From: an uncultured bacterium
GTDB taxonomy: Bacteria > Verrucomicrobiota > Verrucomicrobiia > CAIQCK01
Direction: 5' to 3'
Assembly: GCA_903870275.1 (NCBI GenBank)
Contig: CAIQCK010000012.1
Location: 124,001-188,000 of the forward strand
DNA length: 64,000 bases
Below the pieces are notes generated by a model. It did not search any database. It was not told the DNA's origin and was given only the letters and a program-made list of their open reading frames with translations. A program made the position numbers and the translations under genes. Positions 54,931 to 62,625 of this stretch are shown here, one piece after another. Each line of letters opens with the position of its first letter. Positions within the stretch are counted from its first letter, which is position 1.

Positions 54931-56016
54931 TCAGGGCGGAGTCAACTCGTTCCAACTGATTGTGGTGAAGGCGCCGCCGGTGTCGCGGAAGACGGTGGTG
55001 ACAATCATCCGGCGGACGCTGCCGACGGCGCCGGTGGAATAGATGGTGAAGAAGGCGCTCGCCGCCCCGAAGTGGTTTCCCAGCCCCCGCACCTGGGTGC
55101 CCGAGAGGTTCCAAACGGTGCTGACCGCGCCCGCGTCCTGGAACGGCTTGTCGTCGTCGGTGCCATCCACGCCGTCGTCGCCCTGGCGGTAGCGGATGAG
55201 TTGCTCGGCCATTTGGGCGGTGATGCCGGGCACGCATTGCAGCACCTGGCTGGAGGCGGTGTTCACATTGATCTTTATAAAGGGCACGGTGGTCAGGAAC
55301 TGCGCGATGCCGGTGTAGTTCGCCTCGCCCGACGATTGCGCCTGATGACCGTAAAAAATGTCGGGAGTCATGCCGCGAACCAGCAACAGCTCTTCGATCC
55401 GATCCAGCGAGGCGTTCTTGCAATGATACGGCCCGCCCTGGTCGGACGACAGCGCCATGTAGTAATCGTCTTCGGCTCCATTCATCTTGGTCGAGCTGTC
55501 TTTGTCTATCCAGTCGCCGATGGAGTCAACAATGATGTTCACGGTATCCGTGTCCACGCCGCTGAGCTGCAACAGCGTCTTCCACTGGTCCGGCGTCATG
55601 ACGTTGGCGTTCAGCTTGGACTGCTCGTCCACCACTTGCACGGTAAAAGTGCCGTCCTCCGGGTTGTCGGTCAGGGCGTGACCGATCAGGTCCGGATTGT
55701 TGTGCCACGGCTCCGAATAGTAATCGGCGCCGGTCGTGGAAAACTGGCGGATCGAACCGTCGGCGCTGTTGATCTGGCCGATCTTGTTGACCTTCGCCGC
55801 CAGCAGCGCCTTTTCGAACTCGATGCCCGCCAAGGCCAGCGCCTTCGCCCTCAACTCGCGGTCGTGGTAGCTCGTGAGCTTCGTCTCGATCTGCATGGTA
55901 AACGCAAACGTGCTGACCATCAGCGACAAAAGCAGGACGACCCAGAGCACGACGATCAGAATCGCGCCGCGCCGCTCTCCCGCGTCCCGCTGAAGTTTGA
56001 AGCCACCGCTGTTCAT
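54931..56016 (-). CDS. gspK: Minor pseudopilin GspK
   Basis: 361 aa. The N-terminal hydrophobic helix RGAILIVVLWVVLLLSLMVSTFAF follows a basic leader (about 16 residues). Instead of a GFTLIE signature it has the GspK-type RGxALIxVLW form. The body contains a repeated helix-hairpin-helix-like segment and the GspK-like LNANVMTPDQWKTLLQLSGVD and LDRIEELLLVRGMTPDIFYG motifs, with IGDWIDKDSS and NGAEDDYY. GspK caps the pseudopilus tip with GspI and GspJ, whose genes lie directly upstream. Confidence 0.88.
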   Translation of the reverse strand: MNSGGFKLQRDAGERRGAILIVVLWVVLLLSLMVSTFAFTMQIETKLTSYHDRELRAKALALAGIEFEKALLAAKVNKIGQINSADGSIRQFSTTGADYYSEPWHNNPDLIGHALTDNPEDGTFTVQVVDEQSKLNANVMTPDQWKTLLQLSGVDTDTVNIIVDSIGDWIDKDSSTKMNGAEDDYYMALSSDQGGPYHCKNASLDRIEELLLVRGMTPDIFYGHQAQSSGEANYTGIAQFLTTVPFIKINVNTASSQVLQCVPGITAQMAEQLIRYRQGDDGVDGTDDDKPFQDAGAVSTVWNLSGTQVRGLGNHFGAASAFFTIYSTGAVGSVRRMIVTTVFRDTGGAFTTISWNELTPP

Positions 56017-56025
56017 GATTTCATT

Positions 56026-56862
56026 TTAACTACCGCTGCTGCCAGTGCTGCCACTGCTGCCAGTGTTTGTTGTGGACCGGCTGGTCCGGTTTGTCGTGGT
56101 GCTGCTGCCGGCTCCTCTCGGCACCGCGCCGATTTGAGCGGCGCCGGTGCACGGAATGTCAATGATCTTCACCAGCGACACATCGCCCTGGGTGGGATTG
56201 GAGCTGGCCATGGTGATGGTCAGTTCCAGCGCCGGCGGCATCGTGGCGGTGCCGTCCCACGTGTCCAGCCACTGGTCGTTGGGCTGGTCGTAGTAGCGCA
56301 GGTTGAAGCTCTTCACCCAGTTGGCGAGCCGGATGGTCTGCCCGGCGTTGTCCAGGTCGAATGCCAGAAAATTTTTCACCCGTGCCATCAACGCCATTTT
56401 GCTTGGGTCGTCCGGGTCCGGCTCCAGCGAGAACTGGATGCGTTGCGGCACGCCGCCGGATTGCGGCAGCCCGCCAATCGCCGGCACGTCGGTGGCGACG
56501 AAACTGACGGAATCGGCGTCGGCGTTGTCCTGGGTGTCCCACACATACCAGGTGGCGTTGATCTGCGAAAAGAACGCGGTGCGGAACGAGCGCGACAGGA
56601 TGTCCATCAGCGCGCGCTGGCGCTGGAGATTTTCCGTCAGGTCGCGGCTGCGTTTCAACGCGGCCAGGCCGGTGTTCCACGTCAACAGGACCGCCGCCAT
56701 GATGCTCGCCATGATCGCCGTCGCCAGCAGCAGCTCGATCAGCGTGAAGCCGCGCCGGCGGCGTGAAGATGGAGTGTTGGGGTGGCGGAAAAACCTTTGC
56801 GCCCGGAGTTTCCACCACTCCAGTACTTCATTACTCCAACACTCCATTCCGCCTCCGCTCAT
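56026..56862 (-). CDS. gspJ: Minor pseudopilin GspJ with extra-long leader
   Basis: 278 aa from ATG 56862, overlapping the gspI stop by one base (TGATG) with ggaggaag upstream. The cleavage motif RRRRGFTLIELLLATAIMASI follows a 37-residue leader (31 if the second Met is used), where 5-10 is usual. No GTG, TTG or ATG lies closer in frame. The leader DNA is a repeat-like palindrome (see 56769-56847). The mature domain shows GspJ features (ALKRSRDLTENLQRQRALMDILSRS, VKSFNLRYYDQ). The C-terminus is a Ser/Thr/Gly tail (STTNTGSSGSTGSSGS) absent from typical GspJ. Confidence 0.82.
   Translation of the reverse strand: MSGGGMECWSNEVLEWWKLRAQRFFRHPNTPSSRRRRGFTLIELLLATAIMASIMAAVLLTWNTGLAALKRSRDLTENLQRQRALMDILSRSFRTAFFSQINATWYVWDTQDNADADSVSFVATDVPAIGGLPQSGGVPQRIQFSLEPDPDDPSKMALMARVKNFLAFDLDNAGQTIRLANWVKSFNLRYYDQPNDQWLDTWDGTATMPPALELTITMASSNPTQGDVSLVKIIDIPCTGAAQIGAVPRGAGSSTTTNRTSRSTTNTGSSGSTGSSGS
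56769..56847. repeat. Palindromic repeat inside the gspJ leader
   Basis: Perfect 12-bp arms, atggagtgttgg (56769-56780) and ccaacactccat (56836-56847), with a 55-nt loop made of ctcca/ctccag-like words. It encodes the leader of prepilin GspJ. I recall similar ggagtg/cactcc palindromes as dispersed repeats in Verrucomicrobiota, which suggests insertion. Confidence 0.65.
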
Positions 56863-57350
56863 CAGCTTCCTCCTCCCATCGGGCTGGTACCGGAACTGGG
56901 GCCGAGCGCGTTGCCCGTGGAGTTGGAGGCCGCGCTCGGATTGAAAAGAAGCGAGTTCAGCGTCACGTCGTAGTCGCGGTTCCGCTCGCGCCATTTGATG
57001 ATGAGTGTTTGCCGGTAAAGCGCGTTCAGCCCGCTGTCGTCTTCGACGATCTCGCGCTGCCATTGGAAATTCGGGAAGTTGGCGTCGAAGTCGCCGGTGG
57101 TGACACCCATCGTGAAATTGGTCGGGTTGCTGAACTCCAGCAGCTTCATTTCCGCCAGGTCGTGCGCGGTCGTGTAGTTGCTCGCCTTCTTGGCCGCGTC
57201 GGTGCATCGGCCAATGGCCATCGCGATGGTGAACAGTGCCGTGCCGACGATGGCCACCGCCAGCATCACTTCCAGCAGCGTGAAGGCAGCGCGTGAAGCG
57301 TGGAGCGTGAAGCGTGAAGCGCGGCTCATCGTATCATCTCGTTTGCGCAT
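56862..57350 (-). CDS. gspI: Minor pseudopilin GspI
   Basis: 162 aa. The pseudopilin signature AAFTLLEVMLAVAIVGTALFT lies after a ~22-residue leader (MRKRDDTMSRASRFTLHASR; starting at the second Met makes it 15). The mature protein has the GspI-like AKKASNYTTAHDLAEMKLLEFSN segment and ends with a Ser/Gly-rich tail. GspI nucleates the tip complex with GspJ and GspK. The leader codons are drawn from a heptamer repeat (57291-57318). Confidence 0.85.
   Translation of the reverse strand: MRKRDDTMSRASRFTLHASRAAFTLLEVMLAVAIVGTALFTIAMAIGRCTDAAKKASNYTTAHDLAEMKLLEFSNPTNFTMGVTTGDFDANFPNFQWQREIVEDDSGLNALYRQTLIIKWRERNRDYDVTLNSLLFNPSAASNSTGNALGPSSGTSPMGGGS
57291..57318. repeat. Tandem heptamer gcgtgaa in the gspI leader
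   Basis: Four near-perfect units on the plus strand: gcgtgaa, gcgtgga, gcgtgaa, gcgtgaa. On the minus strand it encodes part of the leader of GspI (SRFTLHASR). Slippage at this array would shift or lengthen the leader. Confidence 0.75.
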
Positions 57351-58050
57351 CGGGCATCAGTTTCGACAGTGATGTCAGCGGGTCCACTTCGATGCCGGTC
57401 TTGTCATCGCCGGACCCGCCCAGGAGGATGGCGCCGCCCTGGCAGGCGCCGTTGGGATAAAACGAAATGGAGGCGACGCCGCTGGCGCTGACCGTGCCGT
57501 CCATCGCTTCCAGTTGCACCAGCCGCACCGGCGGGACCATCTCGTGGCGGGTGGTGTTGGGCAACGCGAGGATGACGGCGTTGGTGGAAAGATCGTTGGT
57601 GGACGAGCCGATGTCGGGCATGTTGCCATCGGTGAAGGCCAGGGCGTTGGTGCTGAGGTCCAACACCTGCTGCACCCAATTGGTTTGGACGGTGTCCGGC
57701 ATTTCGATCCAGTAAGTCTGCTGCGAAAAATCCAGGTTCAACATCATCGCGTGCTGGCGGACGATGGCCTGATAACGCGCGTGTTGGATGGTGGAGCGCA
57801 GCGTGCTCGTCTCGCTCCGCAGGATTTCGCCGCGATACGTCCGCAAAAACGACGGCATCCCCACGCCCACCGCCAGCACGATGATAAAAATCACCGCCAT
57901 TGTTTCGATCAGGGTGAAGCCGGAACGCGGGCCGCGACGCGTGATGCGGGATGAACGGCGCAAAGCCGGGGATGAACGCAGCGTCAGGAAACCCTTCCCT
58001 CGCGCGCGATGTGCCGGCTGTCGCCGTCCGCTTGTCCCCGCTTCACTCAT
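57334..58050 (-). CDS. gspH: Minor pseudopilin GspH
   Basis: 238 aa from ATG 58050. The cleavage motif GPRSGFTLIETMAVIFIIVLA follows about 43 residues of Arg/Ser-rich leader, far longer than usual; a TTG about 18 codons before the motif is an alternative start. The mature part has GspH traits: STLRSTIQHARYQAIVRQHAMMLNLDF, with VASISFYPNGACQGGAILL near the C-terminus as in FimT/GspH proteins. The GTG-ATG start area shows a direct repeat of gatgagtgaa. It overlaps the gspI reading frame by a few bases. Confidence 0.82.
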   Translation of the reverse strand: MSEAGTSGRRQPAHRARGKGFLTLRSSPALRRSSRITRRGPRSGFTLIETMAVIFIIVLAVGVGMPSFLRTYRGEILRSETSTLRSTIQHARYQAIVRQHAMMLNLDFSQQTYWIEMPDTVQTNWVQQVLDLSTNALAFTDGNMPDIGSSTNDLSTNAVILALPNTTRHEMVPPVRLVQLEAMDGTVSASGVASISFYPNGACQGGAILLGGSGDDKTGIEVDPLTSLSKLMPDAQTR

Positions 58051-58072
58051 CACGTTTCACTCATCAAGTTGT

Positions 58073-58510
58073 TCACCGCCAGCTCACGATGTCGTCGTCG
58101 GTGTTCGCGCGGCCGTCAGGCCCCATGCTGTAGAGGTCGAAGCCTTCGGGGTCGGGATTCTGCTGCGGCGGGCAGACGTAAATGTAGTCATGGCCCCACG
58201 GATCGGGCTTGATCACCGCCGGGTCCAGGTAGGGGCCGTGCCACTTCGACGGCACCGGCTCGCTGTTGGGCGGCGAGAGCAACGCCCGCAGGCCCTGCTC
58301 GGTGGAGGGGTAAATGCCGCTGTCGAGGCTGTAGTTTTGCAGCGCCATCTTGTAGGCGCTGATCTGGTTCTGCGCCTGGGTGATGAACGCCTTTTTCCGC
58401 TGCGGGCCGATGTTGACAACCACCGTGCCCACGAGCAGGGCGATGATCGCGACGACAAGCATGATTTCGATGAGGGTGAAGCCCGAGTGTTTGTTCAATC
58501 GCAGTTTCAT
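58073..58510 (-). CDS. gspG: Major pseudopilin GspG
   Basis: 145 aa, the usual size. A short 9-residue leader (MKLRLNKHS) precedes GFTLIEIMLVVAIIALLVGTV, with Glu5 intact. The GspG core follows (KKAFITQAQNQISAYKMALQNY, DSGIYPSTEQGLRALL) and the calcium-binding C-terminal loop (DLYSMGPDGRANTDDDIVSW). It forms the pseudopilus shaft. Unlike the minor pseudopilins beside it, its leader is of normal length. Confidence 0.95.
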   Translation of the reverse strand: MKLRLNKHSGFTLIEIMLVVAIIALLVGTVVVNIGPQRKKAFITQAQNQISAYKMALQNYSLDSGIYPSTEQGLRALLSPPNSEPVPSKWHGPYLDPAVIKPDPWGHDYIYVCPPQQNPDPEGFDLYSMGPDGRANTDDDIVSWR

Positions 58511-58526
58511 TTCTGTTTTCTCCTTT

Positions 58527-59804
58527 TTACCGATTCAATCCCGACGTAATGCTCATGACGGCGCTGAGCACGCTGAACACGATGAAGCCGACGACCAGCG
58601 CGATCATCACAATGACCGCCGGCTCCAACAAGGTGGTGTAACGTTTGACATCCTGCGTCAACTCTTGTTCATACAAAGTAGCGACGTTGTTGAGCGCCGT
58701 CGGCATGTCGCCGGTGGCCTCGCCGATCGCCATCATGTCAATCAGCAACGGCGGAAAAATCTGGCCCGCCGCCAGCGGCGCGGAAATGGTGGTGCCGTCG
58801 GTGACGCGCTCGCGGGCCTTGGCGATCTCGCGGGCGATGACGAGATTGGTCATCGTGTCCTCGGCAATCTTGAGCGCGGTGAGCACGGGCACGCCGTTGC
58901 CCAGCAGCGTGGCCAGCGTGCGGCTGAATTGCGCGAAGAACGCCGCCTTGATCGTGTTGCCGACCAGCGGAAAGCCCAGTTTCCACCGGTCCAGCATCAG
59001 CCGGCCTTCGATGGTGCGCATGGTGCGTTTGTAAGCCGTCACGATGCCGGCGACGACCAGCGCGACGCCGATCACGAACCACGGGTTGCCGGCCATGTTG
59101 CCGGCGCCGATCAACATGCGCGTGGGCAACGGCAGCGTCGTGCCGAGATCCTGAAACATCGCCGTGAACTTCGGCAGCAGGAACACCATGAACACGAACA
59201 CGACGCCGATGCCGACGGTGAGCACGATGGCCGGATAGAGCAGCGCGGAGGTGACTTTCTCGCGGATGTCCGCGAGCCGCTCGTAGTGCTCGGTCAGCCG
59301 CTTGAGCACGTCCGGCAGCGTGCCGCTCTGCTCGCCGGCGCGGATCATGTTGGTGTAGAAGCGGGTGAAGATTTTCGGGTGCCGCGCCAGCGCGTCGGAG
59401 AGGTTGGAGCCTTGCAGGAGCTCCTCGCCGATCTGCTCCAGAATCGGCCCGAACGCCTTCTTCTGCTGCTGGCGCGTGAGGCTTTCCAGCGCCTGTTTCA
59501 GGCTCATGCCGCTCTTGAGGAGATTGGCCAGTTGCAGCGTGAACAACATCACCTGCCGGGAACTGACGCGGACTTTTTTCGCTGCGGGCGCTCCCGGCTT
59601 GGCCGCCGTCGCGGCGGGCGGCGCGCCGGCCTTCGGTTTGGACGGACCCGTGTCAGCGCTTTTCTTCTGCGCCGCGTCCACCGCGATGGGGAAATACCCC
59701 TGCGCGGCCAGTTGCGAGAGCGCCGCCTTGCGGTCCGGCGCGGTCAGCAGGCCGCTGACCGATTCGCCGCTCTTGTTGCGCGCACTGTAGGAGAAGTCTG
59801 GCAT
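58527..59804 (-). CDS. gspF: Inner-membrane platform protein GspF
   Basis: 425 aa. An N-terminal ~70-residue domain (DFSYSARNKSGESVSGLL) is joined by an Ala/Pro/Lys-rich linker to two T2SSF domains, each with helical bundles and membrane helices (LTVGIGVVFVFMVFLLP, and VIVMIALVVGFIVFSVLSAV at the end). LAGQIFPPLLIDMMAIGEATGDMP is the conserved second-domain motif. Assembles pseudopilins from GspG onwards using GspE. Starts 24 nt after the gspE stop. Confidence 0.93.
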   Translation of the reverse strand: MPDFSYSARNKSGESVSGLLTAPDRKAALSQLAAQGYFPIAVDAAQKKSADTGPSKPKAGAPPAATAAKPGAPAAKKVRVSSRQVMLFTLQLANLLKSGMSLKQALESLTRQQQKKAFGPILEQIGEELLQGSNLSDALARHPKIFTRFYTNMIRAGEQSGTLPDVLKRLTEHYERLADIREKVTSALLYPAIVLTVGIGVVFVFMVFLLPKFTAMFQDLGTTLPLPTRMLIGAGNMAGNPWFVIGVALVVAGIVTAYKRTMRTIEGRLMLDRWKLGFPLVGNTIKAAFFAQFSRTLATLLGNGVPVLTALKIAEDTMTNLVIAREIAKARERVTDGTTISAPLAAGQIFPPLLIDMMAIGEATGDMPTALNNVATLYEQELTQDVKRYTTLLEPAVIVMIALVVGFIVFSVLSAVMSITSGLNR

Positions 59805-59828
59805 CGGGAGAATTTTTTCCGCGAGGCG

Positions 59829-61565
59829 TTATTCGTCCCCGTAGGCTTCGTCTTCCTGCGTGATGCGGAGCACTTCCTCGAGCGATGTGACGCCCAGCGC
59901 CGCCTTGCGCATCCCGTCGTCGCGCAGCGTCCGCATGCCGTGCGCGACCGCCATCTTTTTCAGTTCCGCCGCGGGACGCCGGTCCACGACCAGCGGCCGG
60001 AGCCCCTCGCTCATCAGCATGATCTCGTAAATGGCGGTCCGGCCCTGGTAGCCGGTGCGGCGGCATTCCTCGCAGCCGACGCCGCGATAGAACCTCGTCT
60101 GCCGGTATTTTTCGTTCTCGCCGCCGAGTCGATCCATCATGTCCTCGCTCGGCTTGTCCTCGGCCTTGCAGACGGGGCAAAGCGTGCGCAACAACCGCTG
60201 GGCGACGATGGCCTCCACTGACGAGGTGATGAGGAACGGCTCGATGCCCATGTCAATCAGCCGCGTGAAACCGCTCGGCGCGTCGTTGGTGTGGAGCGTG
60301 GCGAAAACGAGGTGGCCTGTCAGCGACGCGCGCACGGCGATCTCGGCTGTCTCCAGGTCGCGCACCTCGCCGATCATAATCACGTCCGGGTCCTGGCGGA
60401 GCAGGTGGCGCAAGCCGCGCGCGAAGGTCAGCTCGATGTCCGGCCGCACCTGCATCTGGATGATGCCGGTGAGCTGGTTTTCCACCGGGTCCTCGACGGT
60501 CATGATGCGCTGGTCAATCGTATTGATCGAGCTGAGGCAGGCGTAGAGCGTGGTGCTCTTGCCGCTGCCGGTCGGGCCGGTGACCAGGATGATGCCGTGT
60601 GGGCGTTCGATCAGGCGGCGGAAAATCTTCTCGTCCTCGGCGGCCATGCCGAGTTTGTCCAGGCCGAGGAGCATCGTGCTGCGGCTGAGCAACCGGAGGC
60701 TGACGCTCTCGCCGTGGATGCTCGGAATGGTGGAAACGCGGATGTCCACTTCTTCGCCGCCGACGCGGAGGTTGATCGCGCCGTCCTGCGGCAGCCGCTT
60801 TTCGGCGATGTCCATGTTGGCCATGACCTTCACGCGGCTGATGATGGACGCCTGAAACCGTTTCAGCACCGCCGGCACGGGCACCTGCACCAGCACGCCG
60901 TCAATGCGGTAGCGGATGCGCAGGTCATCCTCCATCGGTTCGATGTGAATGTCCGTGGCGCGGTCGCGCTTGGCCTCGGCGACGATCTGGTTGACGAACT
61001 TCACCACGCTGGCTTCCTGCGAGGCTTCGTCAATGTCGCCGATGTTGATCCGCTCGTTGGCGGGGATGTCAATGACGCTGCCGGCGGCGAGCATCTGGTC
61101 GAGCGTGTCGGCACCGACGCCGTAGTAGCGTTTTTGCGCCTTCTCGATCTCTTCGCGGGTGGCCAGCGCCAGTTCGACGCGCAGGCCGGTGAGCCAGCTG
61201 ATGGCGCTGCGGGCGGCTTCGTTGAACGGGTCGCTGGTGGCCACGCAGAGCGTGCCGTTCTCGGCCTTGATCGGCACGACCATGTGCTGGAAGACGACCT
61301 TGGGTTGCAGCTTGGAGGTGACGGCGCGGTCCAGTTCCATGTCCGCTAGCCGGACAAACGACAGGCCCAGCCGCGCGCCGATCGCGCGCAGCAACGGCTC
61401 TTCTTTCACCTTGTGCGTGGCGACGATGATCTCGACGAGCGATTTGCCCGGCTGTTGCTGGCGCTCGGCGAAAATAGCGTCCAGCTCCTCCAGCGTGAGC
61501 GGCGCCAGCGACTGGAGCAGTTCGCGCAAGTTCAGCGCGGCAGGTTTGGTCGCAATCTTATCCAC
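59829..61565 (-). CDS. gspE: Type II secretion ATPase GspE
   Basis: 578 aa. N-terminal T2SSE-N domain, then the hexameric ATPase: RLPQDGAINLR, GVLVQVPVPAVLKRF, Walker A GPTGSGKSTTLYA, Asp box MTVEDPVEN, Walker B VIMIGEVRDLETAEIA, and His box HLVFATLHTNDA. A zinc-binding tetracysteine region (LCPVC, CEEC) is present near the end. It powers pseudopilus growth and docks on the PilM/GspL-like protein. First core gene of the operon, 103 nt after the TPR protein stop. Confidence 0.96.
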   Translation of the reverse strand: MDKIATKPAALNLRELLQSLAPLTLEELDAIFAERQQQPGKSLVEIIVATHKVKEEPLLRAIGARLGLSFVRLADMELDRAVTSKLQPKVVFQHMVVPIKAENGTLCVATSDPFNEAARSAISWLTGLRVELALATREEIEKAQKRYYGVGADTLDQMLAAGSVIDIPANERINIGDIDEASQEASVVKFVNQIVAEAKRDRATDIHIEPMEDDLRIRYRIDGVLVQVPVPAVLKRFQASIISRVKVMANMDIAEKRLPQDGAINLRVGGEEVDIRVSTIPSIHGESVSLRLLSRSTMLLGLDKLGMAAEDEKIFRRLIERPHGIILVTGPTGSGKSTTLYACLSSINTIDQRIMTVEDPVENQLTGIIQMQVRPDIELTFARGLRHLLRQDPDVIMIGEVRDLETAEIAVRASLTGHLVFATLHTNDAPSGFTRLIDMGIEPFLITSSVEAIVAQRLLRTLCPVCKAEDKPSEDMMDRLGGENEKYRQTRFYRGVGCEECRRTGYQGRTAIYEIMLMSEGLRPLVVDRRPAAELKKMAVAHGMRTLRDDGMRKAALGVTSLEEVLRITQEDEAYGDE

Positions 61566-61668
61566 AGCAACAACTCACATTATAGCCAGATCGAAAACCC
61601 GGGTCAAAGTGATACCACAAACCAGCGCCGCTTTCCCGAAAAGTTTTCACCGCCAACGCCGCGGACGG

Positions 61669-62502
61669 TCACTTCGCCGGCGCGGCAGCCGGCGGCTTCG
61701 CGGCCGGCACCGCGGGAGCAGCGGGCGTGGCCGGCAACAAGACCGACGGGATCGTTGTCGCGCCGCTGCTGGGCGGCGGCGGTGGCGCCAGCGACTCGCC
61801 GCGCGCCCGGGCTTCGCGATCCAGGACGGTGATGCGGCCGCGCGCGCGCCCGGCCCACGCGCTGTTGGGCTGGGCTGCGATGAGGTCTTCGTAATTCTGG
61901 CGAGCCCGCTTCCATTGCTGCGTGGCCTCCAGGCAACGGGCGACGGCGAAGCGGGCGTCGAGAACATGCGAATTGTTGGGCGTCTCCACCGCGCGCTGGT
62001 AGAGGTTGATCGCCGCGGTGTAATCGCCCTGGCTCTCGCGCGCCGCGCCTTTGCCGTAGAGCGCCGGGCCGAGCATCGGATGCTTCGGGTATTCGTCCAC
62101 GAACCGCTGGTAGGTTTTCTCCGCGTCAGCGTATTTGCCGTCCTGGTATTGATGGTCCGCCAGCAACAACAGCGCATACGCGCCGACGTTCTCGCCGCGG
62201 AACTGGCTGGCCACCGCCGCGAGGTCCTTGGCGTCCTGCGCACCGGCCAGCGCGCGGCCTTGCTGCGCGCGTTTCTGCTCCAGCCACCAATCCCCGGCCA
62301 GATACACGCTCACGCCGGCCACGAGAATGCAGGCGGCGGCGATGATCGCCTTCTTGTTCTTGTCCCAAAAATCCAGAAGCTGGAGGTCCAGCGGCAACTC
62401 CTCCGGCGTGGCGGGCGCATCCGGCGCCGGCGCGGGTTTGCCGTTGGCGGGCCTGATCTTGTCGTTAGGTTTGTCGGCGTTAGGCTTCATCGCTTGTTCC
62501 AC
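61669..62502 (-). CDS. Membrane-anchored TPR protein (YfgM-like)
   Basis: 277 aa (ATG 62502; Met at codon 5 also possible). A charged, Pro/Ala-rich cytoplasmic N-terminus precedes a single transmembrane helix (NKKAIIAAACILVAGVSVYLAGDWW), then TPR-like repeats in the periplasm (GAYALLLLADHQYQDGKYADAEKTYQRF, AINLYQRAVETPNNSHVLDARF). A Pro/Ala-rich tail ends the protein. The helix-then-TPR layout matches YfgM/UPF0070 proteins that assist secretion or outer-membrane biogenesis. As first gene before gspE it may recruit or handle T2SS substrates. Specific role not shown. Confidence 0.65.
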   Translation of the reverse strand: MEQAMKPNADKPNDKIRPANGKPAPAPDAPATPEELPLDLQLLDFWDKNKKAIIAAACILVAGVSVYLAGDWWLEQKRAQQGRALAGAQDAKDLAAVASQFRGENVGAYALLLLADHQYQDGKYADAEKTYQRFVDEYPKHPMLGPALYGKGAARESQGDYTAAINLYQRAVETPNNSHVLDARFAVARCLEATQQWKRARQNYEDLIAAQPNSAWAGRARGRITVLDREARARGESLAPPPPPSSGATTIPSVLLPATPAAPAVPAAKPPAAAPAK

Positions 62503-62570
62503 GAAAAGGGGCCGGATGATTCGCCACTACGGCGCGAAACGCAAGAGGGAAATGAAGGCCCACGCGCGGC

Positions 62571-62599
62571 TTGACTCCGGCGGGCGCAGGATTTATCAC
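62571..62599 (+). promoter_or_regulatory. Candidate sigma-70-type promoter
   Basis: TTGACT (62571-62576), a 17-nt spacer and TATCAC (62594-62599) lie 27 nt before ATG 62626. The ribosome site aaggag (62615-62620) has 5-nt spacing. This is the best promoter match seen for the Gfo/Idh/MocA gene. Confidence 0.45.
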
Positions 62600-62625
62600 T
62601 CGGCGCAACCAACAAAGGAGCTACC

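Noticed and set aside
53452-56766. 1104-residue plus-strand ORF
   Set aside because: Antisense to the pilM/gspL-like, gspK and gspJ genes, which have clear family motifs. Its sequence is His/Arg/Gly/Ala-rich with no domain, as expected from a GC-rich complement strand.
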